Shown: in pieces, positions 42,115 to 51,713 of the stretch | Position numbering within the stretch: position 1 is the stretch's first letter | How the letters are laid out: each line of letters starts with the position of its first letter | Notes under the pieces: model-generated | What the model saw: only the letters and a program-made list of their open reading frames with translations | The model's database searches: none | What the model was told of the DNA's origin: nothing | Origin: Microbacterium hydrothermale | GTDB lineage: Bacteria; Actinomycetota; Actinomycetes; Actinomycetales; Microbacteriaceae | Length of the DNA stretch: 64,000 bases | NCBI RefSeq assembly: GCF_004854025.1 | Contig: NZ_STGM01000008.1 | Coordinates: forward strand, 62,001-126,000 | Direction of reading: 5' to 3' | Translations under genes and position numbers: made by a program

Positions 42115-42726
42115 TCAGCCCTGCGCCGCCGCCCGCCGCTTCGCCCGACGCGCCAGCACGAGGTCGATGCCGACGCCGATCCCCACGGCGACGAGGATCG
42201 ACACGACCACCGCCACCACCGGACCTCCCGGCACGAGCGCGGCCACGACCGCGCCGATCACCGCCTGATACGCGGCCCAGGCCAGCGCGGCCAGGGCGGC
42301 GACGCCGAGGTACCGGCCGGGATTCACCCGCGCGGCACCCGCCGCGAGGTTCACCGCGAGCCGCGCGAACGGCACGAAGCGCGCGGTGAACAACACGACC
42401 GCGGCATTGCGCTCGAGACGCCGACGCGCCCACTCCAGGGCCGCCGACACCCGCGGCCCGCGCATCCAGGCCCAGCGCTCCACGCCCACGGCGCGTCCGA
42501 CGAGGTAGCAGCCCAGGTCTCCCGCGAAGGCCGCCGCCCCCGCGACGAGGATCACCGCGGCGAGCGAGGGCGTCCCGTGCGCCACGGCCAGAGCGCCGAA
42601 CGCCGTCACGGCCGCTTCGCCCGGGACGACGACGAGGAACGCGTCGGCGAACACCAGCACCGCCATCGCGGGGAGAGCCCACGGGCTCGCCGCGATCGCC
42701 TGCAGCCAGGCGTCGACACCGTCCAT
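42115..42726 (-). CDS. DedA-family membrane protein
   Basis: 203-residue DedA/SNARE-associated (VTT) protein: PGEAAVTAFGAL, AFAGDLGCYLVGRAVG and FTARFVPFARLAVNLAAG are the family motifs. DedA proteins are half-transporters or lipid flippases needed for envelope homeostasis. ATG 42726 follows GGAGAG. Divergent from the glycosyltransferase fusion. Confidence 0.9.
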   Translation of the reverse strand: MDGVDAWLQAIAASPWALPAMAVLVFADAFLVVVPGEAAVTAFGALAVAHGTPSLAAVILVAGAAAFAGDLGCYLVGRAVGVERWAWMRGPRVSAALEWARRRLERNAAVVLFTARFVPFARLAVNLAAGAARVNPGRYLGVAALAALAWAAYQAVIGAVVAALVPGGPVVAVVVSILVAVGIGVGIDLVLARRAKRRAAAQG

Positions 42727-42859
42727 CCCGTCACTCTCCGCCGCCGATCGAGACGCCCCGCCCACGGGCCGGTGACCGCCCGCGGAGCATCCGGTGAACA
42801 TCGCGAACGTCCGGCCCCTGCGCGCCCCGCGGCGGGCGCGGAGGTCGCACCCTGGAGGC

Positions 42860-44824
42860 GTGAGAGTCGCGCTGCTGGCCGAGTCCTTCCTCCCGCACAT
42901 GAACGGGGTCACCGGTTCCGTTCTGCACGTCCTGCGCCATCTCGCCGAGATGGGGCACGAGACCCTGGTGATCGCCCCCAAGGCGGGCGATGTCACCGCC
43001 GATCTGCACGGCGCGCGCACCGAGCTGCTGCGCTCGGTGCCCCTTCCCTCGTACCCCGAGGTCCGCGTCGTGTTCGCGCGCGCCGCCCGCCTGGGCGCGC
43101 TGCTGCGCGACTTCGACCCCGACGTCGTGCACCTGGCATCCCCGTTCGTGCTCGGATGGCAGGGGCTCGCCGCCGCCGACGCCCTGAAGATCCCCTCGGT
43201 CGCGGTGTATCAGACCGACGTCGTGGCGTACTCGCAGAAGTACGGCCTGCCCCACGCCACCGCCCTCGTCGCCGCGCACGTCGCGCGCCTGCACCGCCGC
43301 GCGACGCTGACCCTCGCTCCCTCGTCGGCGTCGACCGGGCAGCTCGAGGGCCTGGGCGTCGACCGCATCCGCCGGTGGGGACGGGGAGTGGATGCCGTGC
43401 GCTTCGCCCCCGCGCACCGCGACGAGGCGTGGCGCGCCGAGGTGGCGCCGGAGGGCCAGCGCATCGTCGGATACGTCGGCCGGCTCGCCCCCGAGAAGCA
43501 GGTCGACGATCTGCGCGCGCTCGCGGGTCTGCCCGGCACGCGGCTGGTCATCGTGGGCGACGGACCCTCGCGCGCCGCGCTCGAGAGGGCGATCCCGGAT
43601 GCCGTCTTCACCGGCCACCTGTCCGGAGCGGCCCTGTCGTCGGTCATGGCGGGCTTCGACGTGTTCGTGCACCCGGGTGAGAGCGAGACTTTCGGGCAGA
43701 CCATCCAGGAGGCTCTCGCGAGCGGGGTGCCGGTGGTCGCCACGGGCGTCGGCGGGCCCCTCGACCTCGTGCGTTCGAGCGTCGACGGCTGGCTCTACCG
43801 GCCCGGCGACCTCGACGACCTCCGTGCGCGCGTGTCCGACCTCGTGGGCGACGACGCGAAGCGGCGGGCGTTCGCGCGGGCCGCCCGCGACGCGGTGCAG
43901 GGGCGCACGTGGGAGGCGCTGACGCGCGACCTCGTCGGACACTACGCGGATGCCGTGGCCCTGCGCCGCATCGACGACGGCCTGCTGCTGCGCGGCGGAC
44001 CGCGCCCGGCCGCACCCGAGGCGACGCGCACGCGGGGGCGGTGGAGCCGGTTCGTCGCTCTCGGCGACTCGCTGACGGAGGGGCTCTGCGACCGGTCGCG
44101 CATGCCGTCGGGGCAGTTCCGCGGCTGGGCGGACCGTCTCGCGGAGCTGCTCGCGCACACGAGCGACGAGGGGCCGTTCCGCTACGCCAATCTCGCGGTG
44201 CGCAGTCGGCGGGTGCGGCACCTCATCGACGAGCAGATCCCCGCGGCCCTCGCCCTGCGTCCCGACCTCGTGTCGATCCTCATCGGCGCGAACCACCTGG
44301 TGGGTCCCGCTCCGGTGCTGCCCGCGCTCGTGGCCGAGGTCGAGTCGGCCGTGCGGGCCGTGCGTCGCACGGGAGCCGACGTGCTGCTCGTGACGACCTT
44401 CCTCCCGCGGCGCCCCGCGGCGCGCATCTTCGCCCGCCGTTTCGCCGCCTACAACGTGCACCTGCGCCGCATCGCCGCCGAGCAGGGGGCGATCCTGCTC
44501 GACCTCGAGGCGGTCGCCGAGATCGGCGAGCTGCCCCTGTGGGCCGACGATCTGGTGCACCTTCGCTCCTCGGGACACCGCCTGGTCGCCTACCGGGCGG
44601 CCGAGGCTCTCGGCGTCCCCGATGCCCGCGCCCTGCTCGGTCTCGACGAGGCGCTGCACGCCGACGACGACGCCCCGCGGGGCGGGTGGCTCACGCGCGA
44701 CGCCCTGCCGTGGGTCTGGCGCCGCGTGCGCGGACGCACCGCCGGAGACGGCATCCACGCGAAGCACGAGGGCTACGTCGACCTGCCCACCCGTGGCGAT
44801 CGGGAGCGCACGCGCACCGCCTGA
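42860..44824 (+). CDS. Fusion of GT4 glycosyltransferase and SGNH/GDSL hydrolase
   Basis: 654-residue single protein. Residues 1-375 are a GT4 (PimB/MgtA-like) glycosyltransferase: VALLAESFLPHMNGVTGSV, VGRLAPEKQVDDL and the E-X7-E region HPGESETFGQTIQEALASG (about 270-288). A short Arg/Pro linker leads to an SGNH hydrolase (about 397-600) with GDSLTEG (Ser404), IGANHL (block III Asn) and DDLVHL (Asp564, His567). In relatives these activities are usually separate genes; the fusion suggests sequential mannosylation and deacylation, or acyl transfer, on a membrane glycolipid. GTG 42860 follows TGGAGG. A small terminator (44827-44849) follows. Confidence 0.85.
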   Translation: MRVALLAESFLPHMNGVTGSVLHVLRHLAEMGHETLVIAPKAGDVTADLHGARTELLRSVPLPSYPEVRVVFARAARLGALLRDFDPDVVHLASPFVLGWQGLAAADALKIPSVAVYQTDVVAYSQKYGLPHATALVAAHVARLHRRATLTLAPSSASTGQLEGLGVDRIRRWGRGVDAVRFAPAHRDEAWRAEVAPEGQRIVGYVGRLAPEKQVDDLRALAGLPGTRLVIVGDGPSRAALERAIPDAVFTGHLSGAALSSVMAGFDVFVHPGESETFGQTIQEALASGVPVVATGVGGPLDLVRSSVDGWLYRPGDLDDLRARVSDLVGDDAKRRAFARAARDAVQGRTWEALTRDLVGHYADAVALRRIDDGLLLRGGPRPAAPEATRTRGRWSRFVALGDSLTEGLCDRSRMPSGQFRGWADRLAELLAHTSDEGPFRYANLAVRSRRVRHLIDEQIPAALALRPDLVSILIGANHLVGPAPVLPALVAEVESAVRAVRRTGADVLLVTTFLPRRPAARIFARRFAAYNVHLRRIAAEQGAILLDLEAVAEIGELPLWADDLVHLRSSGHRLVAYRAAEALGVPDARALLGLDEALHADDDAPRGGWLTRDALPWVWRRVRGRTAGDGIHAKHEGYVDLPTRGDRERTRTA

Positions 44825-44826
44825 TC

Positions 44827-44849
44827 CGCCGGGGAACTCGTGCCCGGCG
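44827..44849 (+). terminator. Possible terminator after the GT4-SGNH gene
   Basis: CGCCGGG / CCCGGCG stem with a 9-nt loop, 2 nt after the stop codon; no U-tract. Confidence 0.45.
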
Positions 44850-44903
44850 CGGCGTCCTCACGAGCAGGAGCGTGGTCGGGTCGCACGGCTCAGGGCCTCG
44901 CGG

Positions 44904-46274
44904 TCAGTACCAGCCGGTCTGCTCCGAGTGCGCCCACGCGCCGCATGGGCTGCCGTAACGCGCGCTGATGTACGACAGTCCCCACGAGATCTGCGTCGCG
45001 GCGTTGGTGCGCCAGTCCAGACCCGCGGATGCCATCTTCTCGCCCGGGAGCGCCTGCGGGATCCCGTAAGCGCCGCTCCACGGGTTCAGCGCGTCGGCGC
45101 GCCAGCCCGACTCGCGGTTCCACAGCGACACCAGGCACGAGAACTGGTCGTCGCCCCAGCCGTAGCCCCGGATCGCGCCGCGCGCGTGGTCGCGCGCCTC
45201 GCTCGGGCTCATGACGGGTCCGGCCGGCGCCGTGGACCCGCCTCCGCCGGAGCCGCCGCCGTTCGAGCCGCCGCCGGAACCGGACCCGCCGCCGTTCGAG
45301 CCTCCGCCGGAGCCGCCACCGTTCGAGCCGCCGCCGTTCGAGCCGCCGCCGGAGCCGCTGCCGCCGCCGGAACCGCCCCCGGACCCGGAGCCGCCGCCGG
45401 ACCCGGACCCGCCGGAACCGCTTCCGCCGCCGGACCCGCCCGAGCCGCTCCCGCCGCCCGATCCGCCCGAGCCGCCGCCGGTGGAGCCGCCTGACCCCGA
45501 TCCGCCCCCGGTCGCGCCCCCCTCGTCGGCGGCGTCGCGCGCCGCCTTCTCGCGTTCGCGCGCCGCGCGCTCCTCAGCGGCGGTCGTCTCCCGCAGGGCC
45601 GCGAGCCGGGCGTAGAGGTCGTCCAGACGCGCTTGCGCCGACGACACGGCCGCCGTCTCGGCATCCGCTTCGGCCGACGCCGTCGCGGCACTGGTCTGCG
45701 CCTCGGCCGACAGGCGCGTCGCCTCGTCGCGCGCGGTCTCCGCCTGGGCGCGCAGCGAGGTCGCCACATCCGCCGCGCTGCGGGCCTCGCCCGCCGTGCG
45801 CGCGCTGACCGCCGTGACGTGGTCGAGCAGACCGAGGCGCTGCAGCAGCGAGTCGGGGTCGGCCTCGGTCAGCAGCTGCGCGACGAGGGGACCGGCTCCG
45901 ACCGTGCGGTAGAGGCGGGCGGCACTCGCCCCGGCCCGAGAGCTCGCCTGCGAAAGCGCGGCGTCGGCCGCGGCGCTCTGCCGCGTCAGCGTCTCGGCGC
46001 GCTCGGTCGTCGTGGCCGCGAGTTCGCGGGCGCGCTCGGCGGCCGCCGACGCATCCAGCGCGCGTCGTGATGCGGACGCCGCGGTCGCCTCCGCGGCATC
46101 CAGCTCCTGCTTCACGGCGGCGACAGCTGCCTCGTCGACGGCCGCGGGGCGCGGAACCGACGAGGAGGAAGTGAGGGGCGGCGCGGGTGTCGCCGAGGCG
46201 GGCAGCGGCGTGAAGACGGCGCCGAGCACCAGGCACGCGGTGAGCGTGTGACAGGTGAGACGCGTGAGACCCAT
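44904..46274 (-). CDS. Secreted coiled-coil protein with lytic-transglycosylase-like C-terminus
   Basis: 456-residue secreted protein. A signal peptide (about 1-28, cleavage after ASA) is followed by a long Ala/Glu/Arg coiled coil (about 45-245) like that of NlpC/P60-associated hydrolases, a Gly/Ser/Asn linker of about 110 residues (252-365), and a C-terminal SLT-like domain (about 370-456) with probable catalytic Glu388 in WNRESGWRADA and AYGIPQALPGEKM. The aggregation-promoting-factor-type C-terminus cleaves or binds peptidoglycan. ATG 46274 is fixed by TAGCGT 6 nt upstream. Confidence 0.85.
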   Translation of the reverse strand: MGLTRLTCHTLTACLVLGAVFTPLPASATPAPPLTSSSSVPRPAAVDEAAVAAVKQELDAAEATAASASRRALDASAAAERARELAATTTERAETLTRQSAAADAALSQASSRAGASAARLYRTVGAGPLVAQLLTEADPDSLLQRLGLLDHVTAVSARTAGEARSAADVATSLRAQAETARDEATRLSAEAQTSAATASAEADAETAAVSSAQARLDDLYARLAALRETTAAEERAAREREKAARDAADEGGATGGGSGSGGSTGGGSGGSGGGSGSGGSGGGSGSGGSGSGGGSGSGGGSGGGSGSGGGSNGGGSNGGGSGGGSNGGGSGSGGGSNGGGSGGGGSTAPAGPVMSPSEARDHARGAIRGYGWGDDQFSCLVSLWNRESGWRADALNPWSGAYGIPQALPGEKMASAGLDWRTNAATQISWGLSYISARYGSPCGAWAHSEQTGWY

Positions 46275-46280
46275 GAGGTC

Positions 46281-46286
46281 ACGCTA
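46281..46286 (-). promoter_or_regulatory. -10 box of the transglycosylase-like gene (leaderless)
   Basis: TAGCGT on the minus strand, 6 nt before ATG 46274. Confidence 0.65.
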
Positions 46287-46331
46287 GAGCACGCAGGTGC
46301 GGCGCGACCACCCCGGCGGAGTCGACGCTGG

Positions 46332-46579
46332 TAGGGTGGTGCGCGAATGCCGTCTTGGCATCCGCTCAACTGCATATGAGCTCACGGAGCAGGCCGGCAG
46401 ACGCTGGTCCCCTGTGGTGGACTCCCCGTCGGATCGCCGGGTGGTCGTCTACTGGTGGCCAGTCGCCGGGATTTCCGGGTCGATTCGTCGGCGCGCCCTT
46501 TCTGCCTGTTCCTGCTCCTTCGCATGTCAGCTCGTCGCCCACACGGGGCGGCGAGCCTAAACAAAGAAGGAGGGACCTC
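46332..46579 (+). promoter_or_regulatory. Promoter and long leader of pnp
   Basis: TAGGGT at 46332-46337 implies a leader of about 236 nt before the TTG start. No small gene is convincing in it. In other bacteria the pnp leader is the site of autoregulation after RNase III cleavage; that could hold here. Confidence 0.5.
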
Positions 46580-48877
46580 TTGGAAGGTCCAGAAATCACC
46601 GCCGCCGAGGCCGTTCTCGACAACGGCCGCTTCGGTACCCGCACGATCCGTTTCGAGACCGGACGCCTCGCCCAGCAGGCGCAGGGCGCCGTCGCCGCCT
46701 ACCTCGACGAAGAGACGATGCTCCTGTCGGCCACCAGCGCCGGCAAGCACCCCCGTGAGGGCTTCGACTTCTTCCCGCTGACCGTCGACGTCGAAGAGCG
46801 CTCGTACGCCGCGGGCAAGATCCCCGGCTCGTTCTTCCGCCGCGAGGGTCGCCCCTCCACCGAGGCCATCCTCGTGTGCCGCCTCATCGACCGCCCGCTG
46901 CGCCCGTCGTTCGTCGACGGCCTGCGCAACGAGGTCCAGATCGTCGTCACCGTGCTCTCGATCGCCCCGGGCGAGTTCTACGACGCGCTCGCGATCAACG
47001 CCGCCTCGATGTCGACCCAGATCTCGGGCCTGCCGTTCTCGGGTCCCATCGCCGGTGTGCGCCTCGCGCTCATCCCCGGCCAGGGCGAGCACGCCGACCA
47101 GTGGGTCGCTTTCCCGACCGTCACGCAGCTCGAGGATGCCGTCTTCGACCTGATCGTCGCGGGCCGCGTGCTCGACGACGGCGACGTCGCCATCATGATG
47201 GTGGAGGCCGAGGCCACCGAGGGCAGCTGGAACATGATCAAGGGCGGTGCGACCAAGCCCAACGAGCAGGTCGTCGCCGAGGGCCTCGAGGCCGCCAAGC
47301 CGTTCCTGCGTCAGCTCGTCGACGCGCAGAACGAGGTCGCGCGCACCGCGGCCAAGGAGATCCAGCCCTACCCGGTCTTCCCCGCGTACAGCTCCGAGGT
47401 CTACGACTTCGTCGCCGGCCGCTCGTACGACGACCTCGTGGGCGTCTACCAGATCGCCGACAAGCAGGAGCGTCAGAACGCCGACGACGCCGTCAAGGAC
47501 CGCGTCAAGGGCGAGCTCATCGCCGCCGTCGAGGCGGGCGAGCTGCCCGCGGGCGCGCCGCTGGAGTTCTCGGCCGCGTACAAGTCGGTCACCAAGAAGA
47601 TCGTTCGCGGTCGCATCCTCAGCGACGGCGTCCGCATCGACGGCCGCGGTGTCGCCGACATCCGCCCGCTCGACGCCGAGGTGCAGGTCATCCCGCGCGT
47701 CCACGGCTCGGCGATCTTCCAGCGCGGCGAGACCCAGATCCTGGGTGTCACCACGCTGAACATGCTCAAGATGGAGCAGCAGATCGACTCGCTCTCGCCC
47801 ATCACGAGCAAGCGCTACCTGCACCACTACAACTTCCCGCCCTACTCGACCGGTGAGACCGGCCGCGTGGGTTCGCCGAAGCGTCGCGAGATCGGCCACG
47901 GCTTCCTCGCCGAGCGCGCGCTCGTGCCGGTGCTGCCCAGCCGCGAGGAGTTCCCCTACGCGATCCGTCAGGTGTCCGAGGCACTCGGCTCCAACGGTTC
48001 GACGTCGATGGGCTCAGTCTGCGCTTCGACCCTGTCGCTGCTGAACGCGGGTGTGCCCCTTCGCGCTCCCGTCGCCGGTATCGCGATGGGTCTGGTCACC
48101 GACGAGGTCGACGGACAGACGCGCTACGCCGCGTTGACCGACATCCTCGGCGCCGAAGACGCGCTCGGCGACATGGACTTCAAGGTCGCCGGTACCTCCG
48201 AGTTCATCACCGCGATCCAGCTCGACACCAAGCTCGACGGCATCCCGTCGTCGGTGCTGGCCGCGGCCCTGACCCAGGCCAAGGAGGCTCGTCTGACAAT
48301 CCTCAACGTCCTGAACGCCGCGATCGACGCGCCCGACGAGATGGCGCCCACCGCGCCTCGCGTCATCAGCGTGCAGATCCCGGTCGACAAGATCGGTGAG
48401 CTCATCGGCCCCAAGGGGAAGACGATCAACGCCATCCAGGACGAGACCGGCGCGCAGATCTCCATCGAGGAGGACGGCACCGTCTACATCGGCGCGACCG
48501 ACGGCCCCTCGGCCGAGGCCGCCCGCGCCCAGGTCAACGCGATCGCCAACCCGACCAACCCCGAGGTGGGCGAGCAGTTCCTCGGAACCGTCGTCAAGAT
48601 CGCGACCTTCGGTGCGTTCGTCTCGCTCCTCCCCGGCAAGGACGGCCTGCTGCACGTCAGCGAAGTCCGCAAGCTCGCCGGCGGCAAGCGCGTCGAGAAC
48701 GTCGAGGACGTGCTCTCGGTCGGTCGTAAGATCCTCGTGCGCATCACGAAGATCGACGACCGCGGCAAGCTCTCGCTCGAGCCCGTGCTCGACGAGGAGG
48801 CCACCACGCCCGAGCCGGCCGACACGCAGAGCTCGGCCGCCGCGAGCGAGGGCCCCGAGGCTCCCGCCGAAGGCTGA
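46580..48877 (+). CDS. pnp: Polyribonucleotide nucleotidyltransferase (PNPase)
   Basis: 3'-5' phosphorolytic exoribonuclease and 3' polymerase. The 765-residue protein begins at TTG 46580 (AAGAAGGAGGG upstream; sequence [16 protein letters not shown]), and in-frame extension upstream has no homology. It has two RNase PH domains (about 10-230 and 330-560; SDGVRIDGR opens the second), a KH domain (about 595-655, IGPKGKTI) and an S1 domain (about 665-735). A strong terminator follows. Confidence 0.97.
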   Translation: MEGPEITAAEAVLDNGRFGTRTIRFETGRLAQQAQGAVAAYLDEETMLLSATSAGKHPREGFDFFPLTVDVEERSYAAGKIPGSFFRREGRPSTEAILVCRLIDRPLRPSFVDGLRNEVQIVVTVLSIAPGEFYDALAINAASMSTQISGLPFSGPIAGVRLALIPGQGEHADQWVAFPTVTQLEDAVFDLIVAGRVLDDGDVAIMMVEAEATEGSWNMIKGGATKPNEQVVAEGLEAAKPFLRQLVDAQNEVARTAAKEIQPYPVFPAYSSEVYDFVAGRSYDDLVGVYQIADKQERQNADDAVKDRVKGELIAAVEAGELPAGAPLEFSAAYKSVTKKIVRGRILSDGVRIDGRGVADIRPLDAEVQVIPRVHGSAIFQRGETQILGVTTLNMLKMEQQIDSLSPITSKRYLHHYNFPPYSTGETGRVGSPKRREIGHGFLAERALVPVLPSREEFPYAIRQVSEALGSNGSTSMGSVCASTLSLLNAGVPLRAPVAGIAMGLVTDEVDGQTRYAALTDILGAEDALGDMDFKVAGTSEFITAIQLDTKLDGIPSSVLAAALTQAKEARLTILNVLNAAIDAPDEMAPTAPRVISVQIPVDKIGELIGPKGKTINAIQDETGAQISIEEDGTVYIGATDGPSAEAARAQVNAIANPTNPEVGEQFLGTVVKIATFGAFVSLLPGKDGLLHVSEVRKLAGGKRVENVEDVLSVGRKILVRITKIDDRGKLSLEPVLDEEATTPEPADTQSSAAASEGPEAPAEG

Positions 48878-48892
48878 TCCCGCGATCACCGG

Positions 48893-48928
48893 ATGCCCGT
48901 CCCGCACTGCACTGTGCGGGGCGGGCAT
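48893..48928 (+). terminator. Terminator after pnp
   Basis: 15-bp stem ATGCCCGTCCCGCAC (48893-48907) / GTGCGGGGCGGGCAT (48914-48928), 6-nt loop, followed by TCGTCGTG. Confidence 0.82.
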
Positions 48929-49117
48929 TCGTCGTGTGACGGAAGTGAACAGAGGGGCCCGTGCGACGGCGCCGCGCGCAAGCGTTACGCAATGTTTATC
49001 GCCGAGCCGGGTGAAAATGCGGCCCCGTCCGGGCGAGCGAATACCGTTGAAGTACGTCGGGGGGCGAGGGGGTGCGGCATTTCCGCACCGGTTCCCGGCG
49101 CGAGAGGGGAGCCCACC

Positions 49118-50143
49118 ATGAGCGGCTCGGGCGTCGACGAGACGGCCTCGCCGCGCCTGCGTCGGGATCGCGCCCCTCATCCGTCCGCCCCTATCACCCT
49201 GCAGGGCCCCGGTCTCGGTTCGCACGTGCGCGTCCCGCTCGGCGAGACGGGGTTCGAGGTGTTCCCCCTGTTCCTCGGCGGCGGCGAGTTCGGCTGGAAC
49301 GTCGACGCCGCCGCCAGCCACGACATCCTCGACGCGTACGCCGAACTCGGCGGCAACGCGCTGCACACCGCCGACAGCTACGCCGCGGGACGCAGCGAGT
49401 ACATCATCGGCGAGTGGATGCGCTCGCGGCGCATGCGCGACGACACTGTGCTGACGGTGCGCGTGGGCCGCCATCCCGACAACCCCGGGCTCGACTCCGT
49501 CAACCTCGTGCGGGCGGTCGAGGCGTCGCTGACGCGTCTGGGCACCGACCGCATCGACGTGCTCTCCCTCGACGCGGCGCGCGGCGACACGGCGATGCTC
49601 GAGGACACCCTCGCGACGAGCGAGTGGTTGGTCGAGGCCGGCAAGGTCCGCGCGATCGGCGCCCACGGCTACACCGCCGCGCAGCTCGTCGAGGCGCGCA
49701 TCCTGTCGTCGGCCGGCTACCCGCGCATCACCGTGCTCGACGTGCCCTACAACGTGCTGCGCCGCTCCGAGTTCGACGGCGACGTGCGCCTGATCGCGTC
49801 GGCGCAGAACATGGCGGTGACCCCGTCGCATCCGCTCGCCCACGGCTTCCTCGCCGGAGAGACGCGCACGCGCGGGCAGTCGACGCAGTCCGTGCGCGGC
49901 TCGCAGGTCGCCGCTCACCTGAACCGCCGCGGGTCGCGCGTGCTCCGCGCGCTCGACGCCGTCGGCAGCGAGCTCGGCATCCCGGATGCCGCGGTGGCCG
50001 TCGCCTGGCTGCTCGCGCAGAAGATCGTCACCGCCCCCATCGTGAACGCCTTCGCCCCGCGCCACGTCGTCGAGTGCATGCGCGCCGTGGGGGTGCGTCT
50101 CAGTCGCGCCCAGCTCTCCGACATCGCACGCGCCGCCGAGTGA
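49118..50143 (+). CDS. Aldo/keto-reductase-fold protein with altered active site
   Basis: 341-residue TIM-barrel protein of the aldo/keto reductase superfamily. The Asp/Tyr part of the tetrad is present in HTADSYAAGRSEYIIGEW (D-X4-Y region). The catalytic Lys is replaced in VLTVRVGR (Lys to Arg), and the catalytic His in the signature SLTRLGTDRIDVLSLDA is Asp (the usual sequence ends L-X-H). It therefore may not be an active reductase. ATG 49118 follows GAGGGGA; a TACCGT -10 lies at 49042-49047. The gap 48929-49041 holds no gene. Confidence 0.8.
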   Translation: MSGSGVDETASPRLRRDRAPHPSAPITLQGPGLGSHVRVPLGETGFEVFPLFLGGGEFGWNVDAAASHDILDAYAELGGNALHTADSYAAGRSEYIIGEWMRSRRMRDDTVLTVRVGRHPDNPGLDSVNLVRAVEASLTRLGTDRIDVLSLDAARGDTAMLEDTLATSEWLVEAGKVRAIGAHGYTAAQLVEARILSSAGYPRITVLDVPYNVLRRSEFDGDVRLIASAQNMAVTPSHPLAHGFLAGETRTRGQSTQSVRGSQVAAHLNRRGSRVLRALDAVGSELGIPDAAVAVAWLLAQKIVTAPIVNAFAPRHVVECMRAVGVRLSRAQLSDIARAAE

Positions 50144-50168
50144 CGACCGCCCCCGCCGACGTGTGACG

Positions 50169-50174
50169 TAGGCT
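50169..50174 (+). promoter_or_regulatory. -10 box of the histidine phosphatase gene
   Basis: TAGGCT, about 41 nt before the expected mRNA start-to-GTG distance ends at 50222; short-leader transcript. Confidence 0.45.
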
Positions 50175-50221
50175 GGAGGGACCGGCCGGGGGACGGCAGA
50201 TCGACAACGGGGTGAGCTGAC

Positions 50222-50824
50222 GTGACGCACTACATCTACCTGGTGCGCCACGGCGAACACCAGGATGCCGAGCACGGGCTCGCTGACGGACCCCTGTCTC
50301 CGCGCGGCCAGCGTCAGGCGGCGCTTCTCGCCGATCGGCTGTCGGGACTCCCGCTCGACGCGGTCTGGCACTCGCCCCTCGAGCGCGCGGCGCAGACCGC
50401 CCGCGCCGTGGCCGACCGGCTCCCCTCGGTCTCGCCGGAGTCGTCGGCGCTCCTGTTCGACTGCGTCCCGACGGGGATGACCCCAGAGACGCCCGCCGCG
50501 TACGAGCCTTTCTTCGGGGCGGTGACCGAGGCCGAGATCGATGCGGGTCGCGCCCAGATGGCCGATGCGACCGCGGAGTTTCTCGCCCGCAAGGCCGGCG
50601 AGGTGCACGAGCTGCTGATCACCCACAACTTCGTCATCTCGTGGTTCGTGCGCGAGGTGCTGCAGGCGCCCGAGTGGCGCTGGATGACCATCAACCAGGC
50701 CAACTGCGGGCTCACGGTCATCGCGCAGAAGAAGGGCCGCCCCTGGACGCTGCTGTCGCACAACGACCTGGCCCACCTGCCGGTCGAGCTGCGCACCGGG
50801 CTCGTCGACCCCCTTCCCGTCTGA
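50222..50824 (+). CDS. Histidine phosphatase (phosphoglycerate-mutase-like)
   Basis: 200-residue branch-1 histidine phosphatase: LVRHGEHQD carries the phosphorylated His of RHG, LSPRGQRQA and WHSPLERAAQTA the second motif, and LLITHNFVI the second catalytic His. Phosphatase substrate unknown; not the glycolytic mutase by length. GTG start, with only a weak ribosome-binding site. Confidence 0.88.
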   Translation: MTHYIYLVRHGEHQDAEHGLADGPLSPRGQRQAALLADRLSGLPLDAVWHSPLERAAQTARAVADRLPSVSPESSALLFDCVPTGMTPETPAAYEPFFGAVTEAEIDAGRAQMADATAEFLARKAGEVHELLITHNFVISWFVREVLQAPEWRWMTINQANCGLTVIAQKKGRPWTLLSHNDLAHLPVELRTGLVDPLPV

Positions 50825-50888
50825 TCCCCGGATGCCGCCCGCGCGGCGCGTCTGTGGACGACGCCCGACCCGCGGGGGCGCCGCCGCC

Positions 50889-50894
50889 TAGGCT
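50889..50894 (+). promoter_or_regulatory. -10 box of dapB (leaderless)
   Basis: TAGGCT 6 nt before ATG 50901. Confidence 0.65.
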
Positions 50895-50900
50895 GGGGGC

Positions 50901-51713
50901 ATGACCACACGCGTAGCCATCGTGGGCGGAACCGGAAAACTGGGCGGGGTGATCCGCGAGGTCGTCGAGGCCGAGGACGGGTACGAGGTCGCCGCCGTGC
51001 TCGGCTCGCAGTCCGACCTCGCCGAGCTCGACGGAGCCGACCTCGTCGTCGACGCCTCGACTCCCGCGGTGTCCATCGACGTGGTGCGGGCCGCGATCGA
51101 TCGCGGCATCAACGTGCTCGTCGGCACGTCGGGCTGGTCGAATGAGCGCATCGCCCTCGTGCGCCCCCTGGCCGAGGCCGCGGGCACGGGCGTCGTGTTC
51201 ATCCCCAACTTCTCGCTGGGGTCGGTGATCGGCAGCGCCCTCGCCGCCGCGGCCGCCCCGTTCTTCCCGTCGATCGAGATCGTCGAGGCGCACCGCGACA
51301 CCAAGGTCGACTCGCCGAGCGGCACCGCCGTGCGCACGGCGGAGCTCATCGCGGCGGCCCGGGCCGAGGTCGGTCCGGTCGAGTCCCCCCACGTCGACCA
51401 GCGCGCGCGGGGTCAGCGCGTGGCATCCGTCCCCATCCACTCCCTGCGGCGTCCGGGCGTCATCGCCCGGCAGGAGACCGTGCTCTCGGGCGCGGGGGAG
51501 TCGCTCACCCTCGTGCACGACACGGTCGATCCGGCCACCGCCTACGCGCCCGGCATACGCATCGCCCTCGCGGCGGCGCGCGAGGCGCGCGGAGTGACGA
51601 TCGGTCTCGACAGCTGCATCGACATCGGCGTGCGCACGCGGCCGGTCGAAGCCGGAGCGCCCGTCGCCGACGGCGACGTGTCGGGGCAGGTCGCGAGCGC
51701 CACCAGCGCATGA
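50901..51713 (+). CDS. dapB: 4-hydroxy-tetrahydrodipicolinate reductase
   Basis: Second step of the lysine/diaminopimelate branch after DapA. The 270-residue protein has the Rossmann motif VGGTGKLGG (8-16), GTSGW, and the substrate loop EAHRDTKVDSPSGTA. The usual HH pair is His131-Arg132; Lys135 and the SPSGTA turn are intact. ATGA overlap with the downstream membrane gene. dapA lies 5.8 kb downstream on the same strand but is separately transcribed. Confidence 0.94.
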   Translation: MTTRVAIVGGTGKLGGVIREVVEAEDGYEVAAVLGSQSDLAELDGADLVVDASTPAVSIDVVRAAIDRGINVLVGTSGWSNERIALVRPLAEAAGTGVVFIPNFSLGSVIGSALAAAAAPFFPSIEIVEAHRDTKVDSPSGTAVRTAELIAAARAEVGPVESPHVDQRARGQRVASVPIHSLRRPGVIARQETVLSGAGESLTLVHDTVDPATAYAPGIRIALAAAREARGVTIGLDSCIDIGVRTRPVEAGAPVADGDVSGQVASATSA

